Origin: Micromussa lordhowensis
Lineage: Eukaryota > Cnidaria > Anthozoa > Scleractinia > Lobophylliidae
Direction of reading: 5' to 3'
Assembly: GCA_964020085.1 (NCBI GenBank)
Contig: OZ026609.1
Coordinates: 4,080,697 to 4,144,696, forward strand
Length of the DNA: 64,000 nt
This document shows positions 55,224 to 64,000 of this stretch, piece after piece; position 1 is the stretch's first letter; the number at the start of each line of letters is the position of its first letter. The translations under genes were made by a program, and so were the position numbers. Under the pieces are notes generated by a model. That model did not search any database. It was given only the letters and a program-made list of their open reading frames with translations, and was not told the DNA's origin.

Positions 55224-57248
55224 TTTTTGCCCAAAAGCGCAGCTCGCGGGTCACGCTTCGGAGTAGTTTCTGTAACTTATTATTTTTGGCCAAAAGCGTA
55301 TTCCACGGGTCAGGCATAGCAGTAGCTTTGGTCACTCGAGATTTTTGGCCAAAAGCGCAGGGTGCGGGTCAGGCTTCGGAGTAGTTTTAGTCACTTATGA
55401 TTTTTGGCCAAAAGCGCATTCCGCGGGTCAGGCTTCGAAGTAGTTTCCGTAACTTATGGTTTTTGGCCAAAAGCGTAGGCCGCGGGTCAGGCTTTGGAGT
55501 AGTTTCGGTCATTTATGATTTTTGGCCAATTGCGCAGGCCGCGGGTCAGGCTTCGGAGTAGTTTCAGTCACTTATGATTTTTGGCCAAAAGAGGAGGCCG
55601 CGGGTGAGGCTTTGGAGTAGTTTCTGTCACTTATGATTTTTGGCCAAAAGCGCAGTCCGCGGGTCAGGCTTGAGAGTAGTTTCGGTCACTTATGATTTTT
55701 GGCCAAAAGCGCAGGCCGCGGATTAGCCTTCGGAGTAGTTTCGGTCACTTATGATATTTGGCCAAAAGCGCAGGCCGCGGGTCAAGCTTCTGAGTAGTTT
55801 CGGTCACTTATGATTTTTGGCCTAAAGCGTAGGCCGCGGGCAGGCTTTGGAGCAATGTCGGTCATTTGTGATTTTTGGCCAAATGTGTAGGCCGCGGGTC
55901 AGGTTTCGGAGTAATTTCACTAACTTATGATTTTTGGCCAAAAGCGCAGGCCGCGGATTAGCCTTCGGAGTAGTTTCGGTCACTTATGATATTTCGCCAA
56001 AAGCGCAGGCCGCGGGTCAAGCTTCTGAGTAGTTTCGGTCACTTATGATTTTTGGCCAAAAGCGTAGGCCGCGGGCAGGCTTTGGAGCAATGTCGGTCAT
56101 TTGTGATTTTTGGCCAAAAGTGCAGGTCGCGGGCCAGGTTTCGGAGTAATTTCACTAACTTATGATTTTTGGCCAAAAGCGCAGGCCGCGGGTCAGGCTT
56201 CGGAGAAGTTTCGGGCATTTATGATTTTTGGGCAAAAGCGTCGGCCACGGGTGAGGCTTTGGAGTAGTTTCGGTCACTTAAGATTTTTGGCCAAAAGCGA
56301 AGCTCGCTGGTCACGCTTCGGAGTAGTTTCGGTCACTTATGATTTTTGGCCAAAAGCGCTTTCCACGGGTCAGGCTTCGGAGTAGTTTCAGTCACTTATG
56401 ATTTTTGGCCAAAGAGGAGGCCGCGGTTGAGGCTTTGGAGTAGTTTCTGTCACTTATGATTTTTGGCCAAAAGCGCAGGCCGCGGGTCAGGTTTGAGAGT
56501 AGTTTCGGTCACTTATGATTTTTGGCCAAAAGCGCTTTCCACGGGTCAGGCTTCGGAGTAGTTTCAGTCACTTATGATTTTTGGCCAAAAGAGGATGCCG
56601 CGGGTGAGGCTTCGGAGTAGTTTCGGTCACTTATGATATTTGGCCAAAAGCGCAGGCCGCGGGTCAGGCTTGAGAGTAGTTACGGTCACTTATGATTTTT
56701 GGCCAAAAGCGCTTTCCACGGGTCAGGCTTCGGAGTAGTTTCAGTCACTTATGATTTTTGGCCAAAAGTGCAGCTCGCCGGTCACGCTTCGGAGTAGTTT
56801 TGGTCACTTATGATTTTTGGCCAAAAGCGCATGCCGCGGGTCAGGCTTCGGAGTAATTTCGGTCACTTATGATTTTTGACCAAAAGGGCTTTCCACGGGT
56901 CAGGCTTCGGAGTAGTTTCAGTCACTTATGATTTTTGGCCAAAAGCGAAGATCGCCGATCACGCTTCGGAGTAGTTTTGGTCACTTATGATTTTTGTCCA
57001 AAAGCGAAGCTCGCTGGTCACGCTTCGGAGTAGTTTCGGTCACTTATGATTTTTGGCCAAAAGCGCTTTCCGCGGGTCAGGCTTCGGAGTAGTTTCAGTC
57101 ACTTATGATTTTTGACCAAAAGCGAAGCTCGCTGGTCACGCTTTGGAGTAGTTTTGGTCACTTATGATTTTTGGTCAAAAGCGCTTTCCACGGGTCAGGC
57201 TTTGGAGTATTTTCGGTCACTCATGATTTTTGGCCAAAAGCGCTTCCC
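55224..57248 (+). repeat. 59-bp minisatellite, about 34 units
   Basis: The unit reads ATTTTTGGCCAAAAGCGCAG, GCCGCGGGTCAGGCTTCGGA, GTAGTTTCGGTCACTTATG; consecutive starts (55341, 55400, 55459, 55518) are 59 bp apart. Variation is patterned: a four-unit block from about 55708 recurs 235 bp later (the CGGATTAGCC, TCAAGCTTCTGAG, GGGCAGGCTTTGGAGCAATG and AATTTCACTAAC variants in the same order). Since 59 is not a multiple of 3, ORFs within (such as 56110-56385) are by-products. No unique spacers, so not CRISPR. Confidence 0.95.
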
Positions 57249-57558
57249 GGGGAGGCTCCGCCCGAAAGGGGTACCTTTTTCAGGCTTCAGGTATATAAAA
57301 GGGTAGGGATTTCACAAGTTGAGGTATATAAAAGGGTAGGGAAATCGGTCATTTAGGTATTTACAAGGGCCTTAGAATATTTGGAATAGACGCACTTATG
57401 GCTGTATCAGTTTATTTATTAAGCACTACAGAGAAGAACACAAGTTGGTATGTGAAAGGGGTACCTTTTCTCAATAAAAGGTATATAAAAGGGGTACCTT
57501 TTCTGTCAAAATGATATATAAAAGGGTAAGGGGTTGGACCTCGGGGCGGAGCCTCCCC
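57249..57558 (+). repeat. TATA-box-rich segment between 15-bp inverted repeats
   Basis: Bounded by GGGGAGGCTCCGCCC (57249-57263) and its exact complement (57544-57558). It contains four TATATAAAA words (57292, 57325, 57482, 57515), most followed by GGGT or GGGG, and three AAAGGGGTACC words. These are perfect TATA boxes by sequence, but the regularity suggests a repeat-borne cluster. It directly follows the minisatellite. Confidence 0.65.
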
Positions 57559-58498
57559 GTATTAAACTTTGTTAAGTACCCCCTCCCCGGGTGCTTACCG
57601 AAGGAGATAACGCGTGATGAGCTTATTATTTCTGCGAACACTAGAAATCGACTTGATGCTAGTCATCGCGAGGTTATCTGGAGGGAATTTGGACTCTCTC
57701 TGTGAACTAAGACAATTTAGAAAGTTAAGGGATTGGACTCTTCGTACAATGAAGAACTAAGTTTTTACTATACATGTTTTAGTTCGTGATTTGGTAAACC
57801 ATTGAACCCTTTTTTTCTCGATAAAGAACTATTTTAGCTTTAAAGTTTTCTTGTGTTGCTGTTCACATTTCTCATGTTGTTGGTTTTTATAGGGGATGAA
57901 CCCTTCGCACAATCATAAATACTTTGACCGTACTTGGAATATTAATTGAGTATTTTGAATTTTGATCATAGACACTTTGTCAGTTCTAAACTTTCTACTC
58001 GTAAGGATTGAGCACTATGTCAAGTGAAAGTTAATCTAACGTTATAAATTGTTTTCTTACACGATTATTTTTCAATAGTGGTGTTCCAATGTTTAATTTC
58101 AAGTTAGCAAAATAAATAATACAGTACTGTTGTGTTACTGTCTACCAGAGGTTTAATTTCGACTCTTACGTGAAATCGACATGCATCTACCTGGACGGAA
58201 TCATTCAAAATTATAAAACAAAAACGCTCAAGTACTTTTAAGTACAGTCCAGACTTCTTTCGCAAACCATTTTCAGTAATGTTTCTTAAATACCAATGGA
58301 ATACCATTTGAGGATTTCCGAGTATGGTAAGGGTTAAAAGAACAGACAATATAGTAAGATATAGTCACTTTTGACGCGCATTGAGTCGCTATTTCAATAA
58401 GATTCGATCATAAACAACAACAGTCTTTGTTCATCATATAAGACGCGCGTACATGATCTCATCGCGTGGTAGGAAAACGTACACAATGTCATTTCGCG
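57559..58498. other. gene-free region
   Basis: No gene supported. Confidence 0.4.
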
Positions 58499-58884
58499 GC
58501 TTAACTGCTGAATACCCCTCCACTTATTTGCATCTCATTGAATAAGAATAGCAACTATTGTTATATACTGGGCTTAACTGCTGAATACCCCTCCACTTAT
58601 TTGCATCTCATTGAACTGATAAGAATAGCAACTATTGTTATATACCTCGTTCTTCAAAACCATAGTTAGTAGTATACAGCTTAAGTCTCCGCACATTTAC
58701 GTTACTCCTATCGCCATGTTGATTGTCCTTGTGCACGGTCATGATCACGTGACTAAGGGAAAACCATAACAAAGACATCGGCCTTTGATGTTCACCGGGT
58801 TTCATAACCAGTCTCCTCTACTAACTATGTCAAAACACACCGACACATGTAAATGAAGTGGAGGGGTATTTAGCAGTTAATCCC
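58499..58884. mobile_element. foldback element with a duplicated left end
   Basis: GGCTTAACTGCTGAATACCC starts two direct copies of a 72-bp left end (58499 and 58571), and the inverted right end GGGGTATTTAGCAGTTAATC lies at 58863-58882. The interior contains GGGTTTCATAACCAGTCTCC. Non-coding; it stops 12 bp before the Penelope-like insertion. Confidence 0.65.
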
Positions 58885-58942
58885 ATTTCACTTTGGATGT
58901 AAAAAAATGTTCATTAGAAAGTGCTCAATTCAGTTAATTCGA

Positions 58943-58970
58943 GACGTTTCGGGAATAACCCCTTCATCAG
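58943..58970 (-). ncRNA. minimal hammerhead ribozyme motif, left flank
   Basis: On the minus strand: CTGATGA, stem II formed by GGGG and TCCC with a four-base loop, then GAAAC and GTC. This is the conserved core order of type I hammerheads, and Penelope-like elements are known to carry minimal versions in both flanks. An extra A precedes stem II, and stem III would be one pair. In sense with the GIY-YIG domain. Activity is not shown. Confidence 0.6.
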
Positions 58971-59075
58971 TCAGGATGCTTCAGCCGTTAGGCCAGAATC
59001 AAACGTTCACAGTGCACGCGCGTCCAATGATGCACATGTTATTTGAAACATGCGCGCGCGAGGAGTTAAATAAAT

Positions 59076-59520
59076 TTAAAGTCTAATGTTGATGCCGCTG
59101 GGGGCAAGCGTTTTAAGTTTGAAGATCAGCCTTCTTTCTTCTCTTTGTCTGGATGCAGTGCCACCGTTCACCTGCTTGACCACCGTCACTTTCATGTCCT
59201 GGATGTTGCTGTGGTCGGCCTGATTAAAGTGCTCGGCCACGGGAAAATCTCCTCCATGATAGCGGGAATTACGATTGTATCCCTCCACAGACCGAAGGTG
59301 CTCACCAAAACGGTCCGAAAGTTTACGGCTGGTTTCTCCAATGTACAACATATGACATCGCTGGCAAAGGATCGCATAGATCACGCCGGTGGCAGTACAA
59401 TCGAACCGCCTATTGAGATGAACACTTCCGCTCGTGGAAGTTATCGTATCAGTCTTCGCCGTGAAGTTACAGGTGCGACACCTGGGTCGGTTGCATGGAA
59501 ATGTTCCAGGTGGTGCTTGG
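59076..59520 (-). pseudogene. GIY-YIG endonuclease domain of a Penelope-like element
   Basis: Reading the minus strand from about 59520: a Cys cluster (CNRPRCRTC), then GVIYAILCQRCHMLYIGETS (GIY-YIG core as VIY-x10-YIG with CxxC), RKLSDRFGEHLRS (the catalytic Arg region), and a C-terminal block ending APSGINIRL and a stop. In intact elements this domain nicks target DNA for insertion. The domain is uninterrupted to its stop but lacks the RT and a start codon, so the copy is dead. Confidence 0.85.
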
Positions 59521-59570
59521 TCTTGTTCAGGGCGGGAGGCAAAGGTACTATGGAGGCTGAAGCATCCTGA

Positions 59571-59598
59571 CTGATGAAGGGGTTATTCCCGAAACGTC
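59571..59598 (+). ncRNA. minimal hammerhead ribozyme motif, right flank
   Basis: Same core as the left flank (CTGATGA at 59571-59577, GAAACGTC at 59591-59598), on the plus strand because this flanking repeat is inverted. The two 28-base cores are identical, which suggests retained sequence constraint or a young insertion. Confidence 0.6.
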
Positions 59599-59948
59599 TC
59601 GAATTAAGCTTAACTGAATTGAGCACTTTCTAATGAACATTTTTTTACATGGTAATTGAGTTTGGAGATAAAGCTTTCTGTTATTATTCAAATGTGTTGC
59701 TACATGTATGTAACTACCAGTCTTGAATGGATAATGAATGAAACTAGATCAAAAAGCAAAATTTGCTTGAAGCCTTTCTTAAATGTACGCTGCCTACTTC
59801 AAACCTTCAATCAAAGAGTCATCTTTTTCCCAGAGCTGCAATCCTCTTGGTTTGCAGCCCAGATCAAAGGTTGTGAATAAAACTGTTATTCTTTATCTTG
59901 CATGTTTAGCCATTTCCTAGTATTCTTCTACATGTATTTTGTTTGTTT

Positions 59949-60197
59949 ACAGTAAAGACACTCGAGTGTGAACACTTGATACTTTTGTCCAGTTTTGTTG
60001 ATGACTCCAGACTGAATAAAGACCGACTCTTCATAACATAGTCTATAATATTAGCAGGGTCTTCATTTTGACAAGAGTATTTACACTACATGTAAATACT
60101 CTTGTCAAAATGAAGACCCTGCATTCAACGGGCACTGAAAAATGTACAAAAAACAGATGTCAAGTGTTCACAGTTTGAGTGTCTTCACTGTAAATAG
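59949..60197. repeat. foldback MITE with a perfect 31-bp hairpin core
   Basis: Outer ends TTTACAGTAAAGACACTC and GAGTGTCTTCACTGTAAA, with GTGAACACTTGA / TCAAGTGTTCAC inside. At the centre lies a hairpin with perfect 31-bp arms (60054-60084 and 60092-60122) and a 7-base loop. Non-coding. It sits about 435 bp beyond the 3' end of CRY-DASH. Confidence 0.8.
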
Positions 60198-60632
60198 CCA
60201 ATCAGATGTCACAAAAAACTGTTTCTGTTTCAGAGCTTGTAAATCTACTTGATTGCTAACAACAACAACAACAAAATATTGCCATTTACAAACTTATTTT
60301 TGGCAAGGCACCAGCTGCCCAAACTCAAATATGATCTGAGGTTAACAGTAATAAATAATGTTATATTGCCAACCATTGAGAACTGGTCATCTTGCATAAC
60401 AGTAGTTCTCAACTGTGACTGCATTGCAACATGACACCACTTACATGTTCTTTGTACTTCAGAAAGTAACAATATTTTGAAATCTTACAATGCTCTCACA
60501 AATTATAAAATTACATGTACCTCATTCAATTTGCACTGTGAGTTTGGGCTTCCTGTGGTCAAGTATACATGAAATGTAATTAAGGGAGAGTACATTCAAG
60601 AATCCAGATCTTAGTCTTTGGACACCCTCTTA
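60198..60632 (-). other. 3' side of CRY-DASH
   Basis: Probably 3' UTR and flank of the minus-strand gene ending at 60633; no separate gene. A short (CAA)n is at 60258-60275. Confidence 0.4.
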
Positions 60633-62234
60633 CTAATGTCTTTTCTTTGATGTGCTTGCATCCTTTGGGGACTTGAAATAGAAATCAATTCCTCTACGTT
60701 GTGTCCTTGGCCATTTTGCAGTGTCTTTAACTTTCGATGTGTGCCGGCTCCATTCAGGTGGGCAAACTATTGGCCTGGGATAGTTTTCGCCCAGAGTTAC
60801 ACTGGCATGTTTCAGTTCAGATGTCGACAACATCCAGGGAGTGTGAACTTTGGCTCCTTTCAGGCCAGCCAGCTCTGGAAGCCACATCCTCACGAAATCT
60901 CCATCTGGATCATAATCAAGGGCTTGCTTAACCATGTTGAACTTACGGTTCTCACGTGGATCATTGCCAATGCCTGCCGAGTAATTCCAATTGCCATAGT
61001 TACTCGATACGTCATGATCCAGAAGAAGAGATTCAAACCACTCTGCTCCCATGCGCCAATCGAGCCCGAGATCTTTCACTAGGAAACTTGCCACATTTTG
61101 ACGTCCACGATTGGACATCCAGCCAGTATGGAGTAGCTCTCTCATGTTAGCATCCACAAATGGAACTCCGGTCTGGCCATATCGCCACTTATCGAATGCC
61201 AGCATGTCTCGCTTCCATGGCAACCCTCTTTTCTTCATAATTCCAGACAGGTAAAATATGGAATCGCCATACTTGAAGCTGACAAACTTGAAGTAATCAC
61301 GCCACAGAAGTTCAAAGATGACCCAGTATGTCGACTGATTTGCTGTGCACTCTGTTTCATATTGTTTAATACAATGAAACACTTTCCGAGGGGAGAGAGA
61401 ACCCACAGCCAGCCATGGGCTGAGTTTCGTTGAGTAGTCTGATCCAATAAGCCCATTGCGTGACTCTTTGTAGCTAGCAACAAGGTCTGTGTCCCAGAGG
61501 TAATGATTCAGTCGATCAAGAGCCGCTACTTCTCCTCCAGAAAATGGGAAAGCTGTTCTCGAATCTGTTGTTTCTGCTGACTGATCCTTCACAAGTTCCT
61601 TCAAAGCTGGAATTCTGCCAATGTGGTCATTTGTTACAAATGCAGGCAGTGATTTGAGACTGTCTGGAACTGGGATCAGGGGCCGCACTCTGCACTTTGC
61701 CTCAACATTTTTCCGAAACTCTGTGTATGTGTCAGGCAAAGAATGTACAGAAGCAAATGGCAGATCTTCCAAATGGTACAATGTCAATCCCCAACAGGAC
61801 TTCACAGTGACCTTTTCTGTTTTACATAGCTCCAGTAATTCAGCTTCTACATCTGTTTCCTCCTTAGTGATTTCTCTCTGGTACACAAGAGAGATGCGTC
61901 CTTCATTACTCTGACGACATAAGGTAATGACTTCTGAGACTGCCTCCTTTGCCGTCTGCCCACTGCGCACAACCAGGTTGCTCCCATGTTTCCTTAACGA
62001 GTCTCTCAAGTCAGATACACTCTCCAGAATGAACTTGGCTCGGTGAGTTGCTGTCTTCGGAAATTTATAATGCCAGGTCATAGCACTTTGACCAAAGATG
62101 TTCTTATCAAAGCAAAATAAAGGAATCACAAAGTCTCCATTCTGTTGAGCCCAGTACAAGCACTCATTGTCATGAACACGCAGGTCATTTCGCATGAAGT
62201 AAATAACAACAGATTTGCCTCCTCCAGTTTCCAT
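60633..62234 (-). CDS. cry-dash: cryptochrome DASH (photolyase family)
   Basis: Uninterrupted 533 residues from an ATG in ideal context (GTTACCATGG). An N-terminal Rossmann-like photolyase domain (about 7-140) includes RNDLRVHDNE at 15-24 and the DASH-typical TWHYKFPKT at 53-61. The C-terminal FAD domain includes NGLIGSDYSTKLSPWLAVGS (260-279), ELLWRDYFKF (308-317), GWMSNRGRQNVAS (371-383), DHDVSSNYGNWNY (406-418) and DPDGDFVRMWLPEL (442-455). The basic tail ends RGIDFYFKSP...KKRH. Family members bind FAD and a folate antenna, use blue light to repair cyclobutane dimers in single-stranded or looped DNA, and may also sense light. Length and order are normal. An acceptor-like TTATCATTACAG lies 12 bases before the ATG (minus strand), so a non-coding first exon is likely upstream. 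The whole coding region is one exon. Confidence 0.95.
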   Translation of the reverse strand: METGGGKSVVIYFMRNDLRVHDNECLYWAQQNGDFVIPLFCFDKNIFGQSAMTWHYKFPKTATHRAKFILESVSDLRDSLRKHGSNLVVRSGQTAKEAVSEVITLCRQSNEGRISLVYQREITKEETDVEAELLELCKTEKVTVKSCWGLTLYHLEDLPFASVHSLPDTYTEFRKNVEAKCRVRPLIPVPDSLKSLPAFVTNDHIGRIPALKELVKDQSAETTDSRTAFPFSGGEVAALDRLNHYLWDTDLVASYKESRNGLIGSDYSTKLSPWLAVGSLSPRKVFHCIKQYETECTANQSTYWVIFELLWRDYFKFVSFKYGDSIFYLSGIMKKRGLPWKRDMLAFDKWRYGQTGVPFVDANMRELLHTGWMSNRGRQNVASFLVKDLGLDWRMGAEWFESLLLDHDVSSNYGNWNYSAGIGNDPRENRKFNMVKQALDYDPDGDFVRMWLPELAGLKGAKVHTPWMLSTSELKHASVTLGENYPRPIVCPPEWSRHTSKVKDTAKWPRTQRRGIDFYFKSPKDASTSKKRH

Positions 62235-62245
62235 GGTAACTCCTG

Positions 62246-62258
62246 CCTGTAATGATAA
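62246..62258 (-). other. splice acceptor before CRY-DASH ATG
   Basis: Minus strand reads TTATCATTACAG|G with the first exon base at 62246, 12 bases from the ATG. It implies a 5' UTR intron running into 62250 and beyond. The upstream exon is not identified. Confidence 0.45.
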
Positions 62259-62387
62259 GATTCAACCACATTAGCAAATCATTCAAGGTTTGAATCACTA
62301 GCACATAAGCATTTATAAGCTGGCATAGGCAGGTGCAACAAGTTGTTTATAATTAGCACCTTTTATTGGCCAGGGGCAATTTCTTAA

Positions 62388-63133
62388 AAGTGCCTATGAA
62401 GTGAAAAATAATTTGTGCTTATTTGAAAGGCCTTTCAAAATACAGAAGAATGGTGTTTTTCTTTTTTAAATATCTTTTTTCGTTTTAGAGATATATATTG
62501 AGGTTTTTCTATTATGCAAATTAGATCAGTGATGACGTCATATTGTTTGCAACTAAAACGTGGAAAATACTGAATAAACAATATCTCCGGAAATATTGAA
62601 GCAGTGTTCTTGAAACTTGGCACCACAAATGTGCATGAAAAATGAAACAAAATGACACCCTTAATACTGTTGCCATAGCAACTCTTTTGGCCCCAGTCTC
62701 TCTCGGTCAAAAAAGTAAATATCCCCATTTGCAATCTCTAAAAGGAGCGAAAGGTTCCTACTTGGAACAGACATAGTTCTTATATTGTCTTCACTGCCAT
62801 CATTAAATTGGGCAGGGTAGATGGTTCTTGTTTTAAGACAAAACTGGGAATTTCTGTTTTTATTGACACAGCATCAGCGGCAAAACCGTTGTCATGGCAA
62901 CAGCACTAAGGGTGTCATTTTGTTTCTTTTTTGATGCACAATTGTGGTGCCAAGTTTCAAGAACACTGCTTCTATCAATATTTCCAGAGATATCGTTTAT
63001 TCAGTATTTTCCACTTTTTAGTTGCAAACAATATGACGTCATCACTGATCTAATTTGCATAATAGAAAAACCTCAATATCTCTAGAAAGGCTTTTCAAAT
63101 AAACACAAATTATTTTTCACTTCACAGGCACTT
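62388..63133. mobile_element. 746-bp TTAA-flanked foldback transposon upstream of CRY-DASH
   Basis: Long inverted arms of about 250-290 bp: AAGTGCCTATGAAGTGAAAA at 62388 against TTTTCACTTCACAGGCACTT ending at 63133. Collinear inner blocks include AACCTCAATAT, TGACGTCA, TGGCACCACAA and the GCCATAGCAAC/GTTGTCATGGCAAC pair. TTAA lies at 62384-62387 and 63134-63137. Each arm holds a full CRE (TGACGTCA at 62533-62540 and 63034-63041). No transposase. It starts 154 bp from the CRY-DASH ATG, within the likely 5' UTR intron or promoter. Confidence 0.85.
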
Positions 63134-63207
63134 TTAACAAAAGGTGCTGTTTTGCAGTGCTCTGTTATTATGTCTTTATACATGTATGTTGCTTAATATG
63201 CTCTTGA

Positions 63208-63513
63208 GAGGCACGGTGGCCTAATGGTTAGTGCACTCGACTCCGGAGCACTTGAGCACTCCATGTTTGAGCCCTGGCTGGGGACATTGTGTTGTGTTCT
63301 TGGGCAAGAAACTTCACTCTCATGGTGCTTCTCTCCACCCAGGTGTATAAATGGGTGCTGGCTAATTTAATGCTGGGTGTAACCCTGCAATGGGCAAGCA
63401 TCCCATCCAGGGGGGAGTAGAAATATTCCTAGGTGCTTCATGCTACTGAAACTGGGATAAGCTCCAGCCTAATGACCCACTTGGCTTGTATGCAGACTTT
63501 ACCTTTTACCTTA
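63208..63513 (+). mobile_element. tRNA-derived SINE with a conserved central domain
   Basis: Head GGCACGGTGGCCTAATGGTT contains an A box TGGCCTAATGG; GTTTGAGCCC is a B-box-like word at 63266-63275. Then comes CTTGGGCAAGAAACTTCACT, CTCCACCCAGGTGTATAAAT and GGGTGCTGGC, a central block I recognise from SINEs of several invertebrates and fish, and the tail ends TTTACCTTTTACCTTAA. Different family from the three other SINEs here. Confidence 0.75.
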
Positions 63514-64000
63514 ATGAGCTCTACACTGTATTTGTGCACTAGTGAAGACCAGCCACAGGGCCCTATCAGGGTTTTTTGGAAGATAAAATATTAAGGTCCA
63601 AAAAAAATTAAATAACAGGATACATGATATTTGGGGAACATATTAATGAGAGAGGGATATTAGGTAGGAAATCATTTATTTTTGATATTAGAATCAACTG
63701 GATATGGGATATTAAAGTTTAACATGATGTGGAATAGTTCCTAGATACTCAGATCCCCCTAATGAGGCCTCAGCCCTTTAAAGTGGCTTAATTGGAGTTT
63801 TGAGTAATGTTACTGTCCAACTTTGAGCGACTAGAGCAGCACCATTATCAATCCTGCAGAAAATCAAATGTTACTGGTGTGCTAGAGAAAGATGAAAGTT
63901 TGAAATGGGGTACATTTCACCAAGATCTGAGTAATTATTAATAGCAACTAAATGATAAAATACCCCATTTTACATACATGTAAGACCGAATAACTTGTCA
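63514..64000. other. gene-free right edge
   Basis: No gene or structured repeat seen. Confidence 0.4.

Larger units (their letters stand above)
58897..59650 (-). mobile_element. Penelope-like retroelement, 5'-truncated, with inverted flanking repeats
   Basis: About 90-bp flanking repeats lie in opposite orientation (58897-58986 and 59562-59650), both starting at the outer edge with ATGTAAAAAAATGTTCATTA and ending inside at GATGCTTCAGCC. Between them is the 3' end of a Penelope-type coding region. Inverted flanks and 5' truncation are known for this class, whose reverse transcriptase is related to telomerase. The RT domain itself is absent. Confidence 0.8.

Noticed and set aside
56110..56385. 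91-residue ORF with repeated YDFWPKA words
   Set aside because: Translation of the 59-bp minisatellite.
55224..57248. Possible CRISPR-like array or repetitive protein gene
   Set aside because: Units are contiguous 59-mers without unique spacers, and 59 is not a multiple of three, so frames shift every unit.

Overview
The window looks like nuclear DNA of an anthozoan cnidarian, most likely a stony coral. It is AT-rich, with few compact genes scattered among many short foldback transposons (MITEs), tRNA-derived SINEs and Penelope-like debris. It also holds single-exon rhodopsin-class receptors, a CRY-DASH gene and a paired-class homeobox gene. Nothing suggests a bacterium or virus: there are no operons, rRNA, CRISPR array or phage genes. 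The assignment rests on gene content and my recognition of repeat types, not on a database search.

Genes, left to right: (1) a three-exon PRD-class homeobox gene at 10654-14076 (+), with an N-terminal eh1 repressor motif, a homeodomain split between positions 46 and 47, and a compact promoter containing E2F-like, NF-Y, TALE and TATA-like sites; (2) an intact single-exon class A GPCR at 32084-33133 (+), whose leader is tandemly duplicated; (3) a possible orphan first exon at 36834-37023 (+); (4) a second single-exon GPCR at 40024-40896 (-), cut from its extracellular N-terminus by an in-frame stop, with a broken duplicate at 43250-43684; (5) an NNMT/INMT-type methyltransferase cluster: copy 1 at 48185-48992, a broken copy 2 at 52308-53096 and a C-terminal fragment at 54042-54303; (6) an intact CRY-DASH gene at 60633-62234 (-).

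Between the genes, the DNA is mostly transposon-derived. There are three TTAA-flanked non-autonomous elements (47472-48130, 50925-52194, 62388-63133), each within about 155 bp upstream of a gene or gene copy. There are two pogo/Tigger-like MITEs, an element with a perfect 9-bp target duplication, nested palindromes at 41102-42005, and about ten other foldbacks. A 5'-truncated Penelope-like element at 58897-59650 keeps its GIY-YIG domain and is bracketed by inverted repeats carrying a minimal hammerhead-ribozyme motif. A 2-kb array of 59-bp units (55224-57248) follows the methyltransferase duplications and ends in a segment with four TATATAAAA boxes.

The genes do not form a pathway; the common thread is repeat activity around them. 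The items most worth following up are the homeobox promoter, the hammerhead-bearing Penelope element, the TTAA elements abutting gene starts, and the frameshift shared by the methyltransferase copies. Long stretches, notably 17.1-23.0 kb, contain nothing I can support as a gene.
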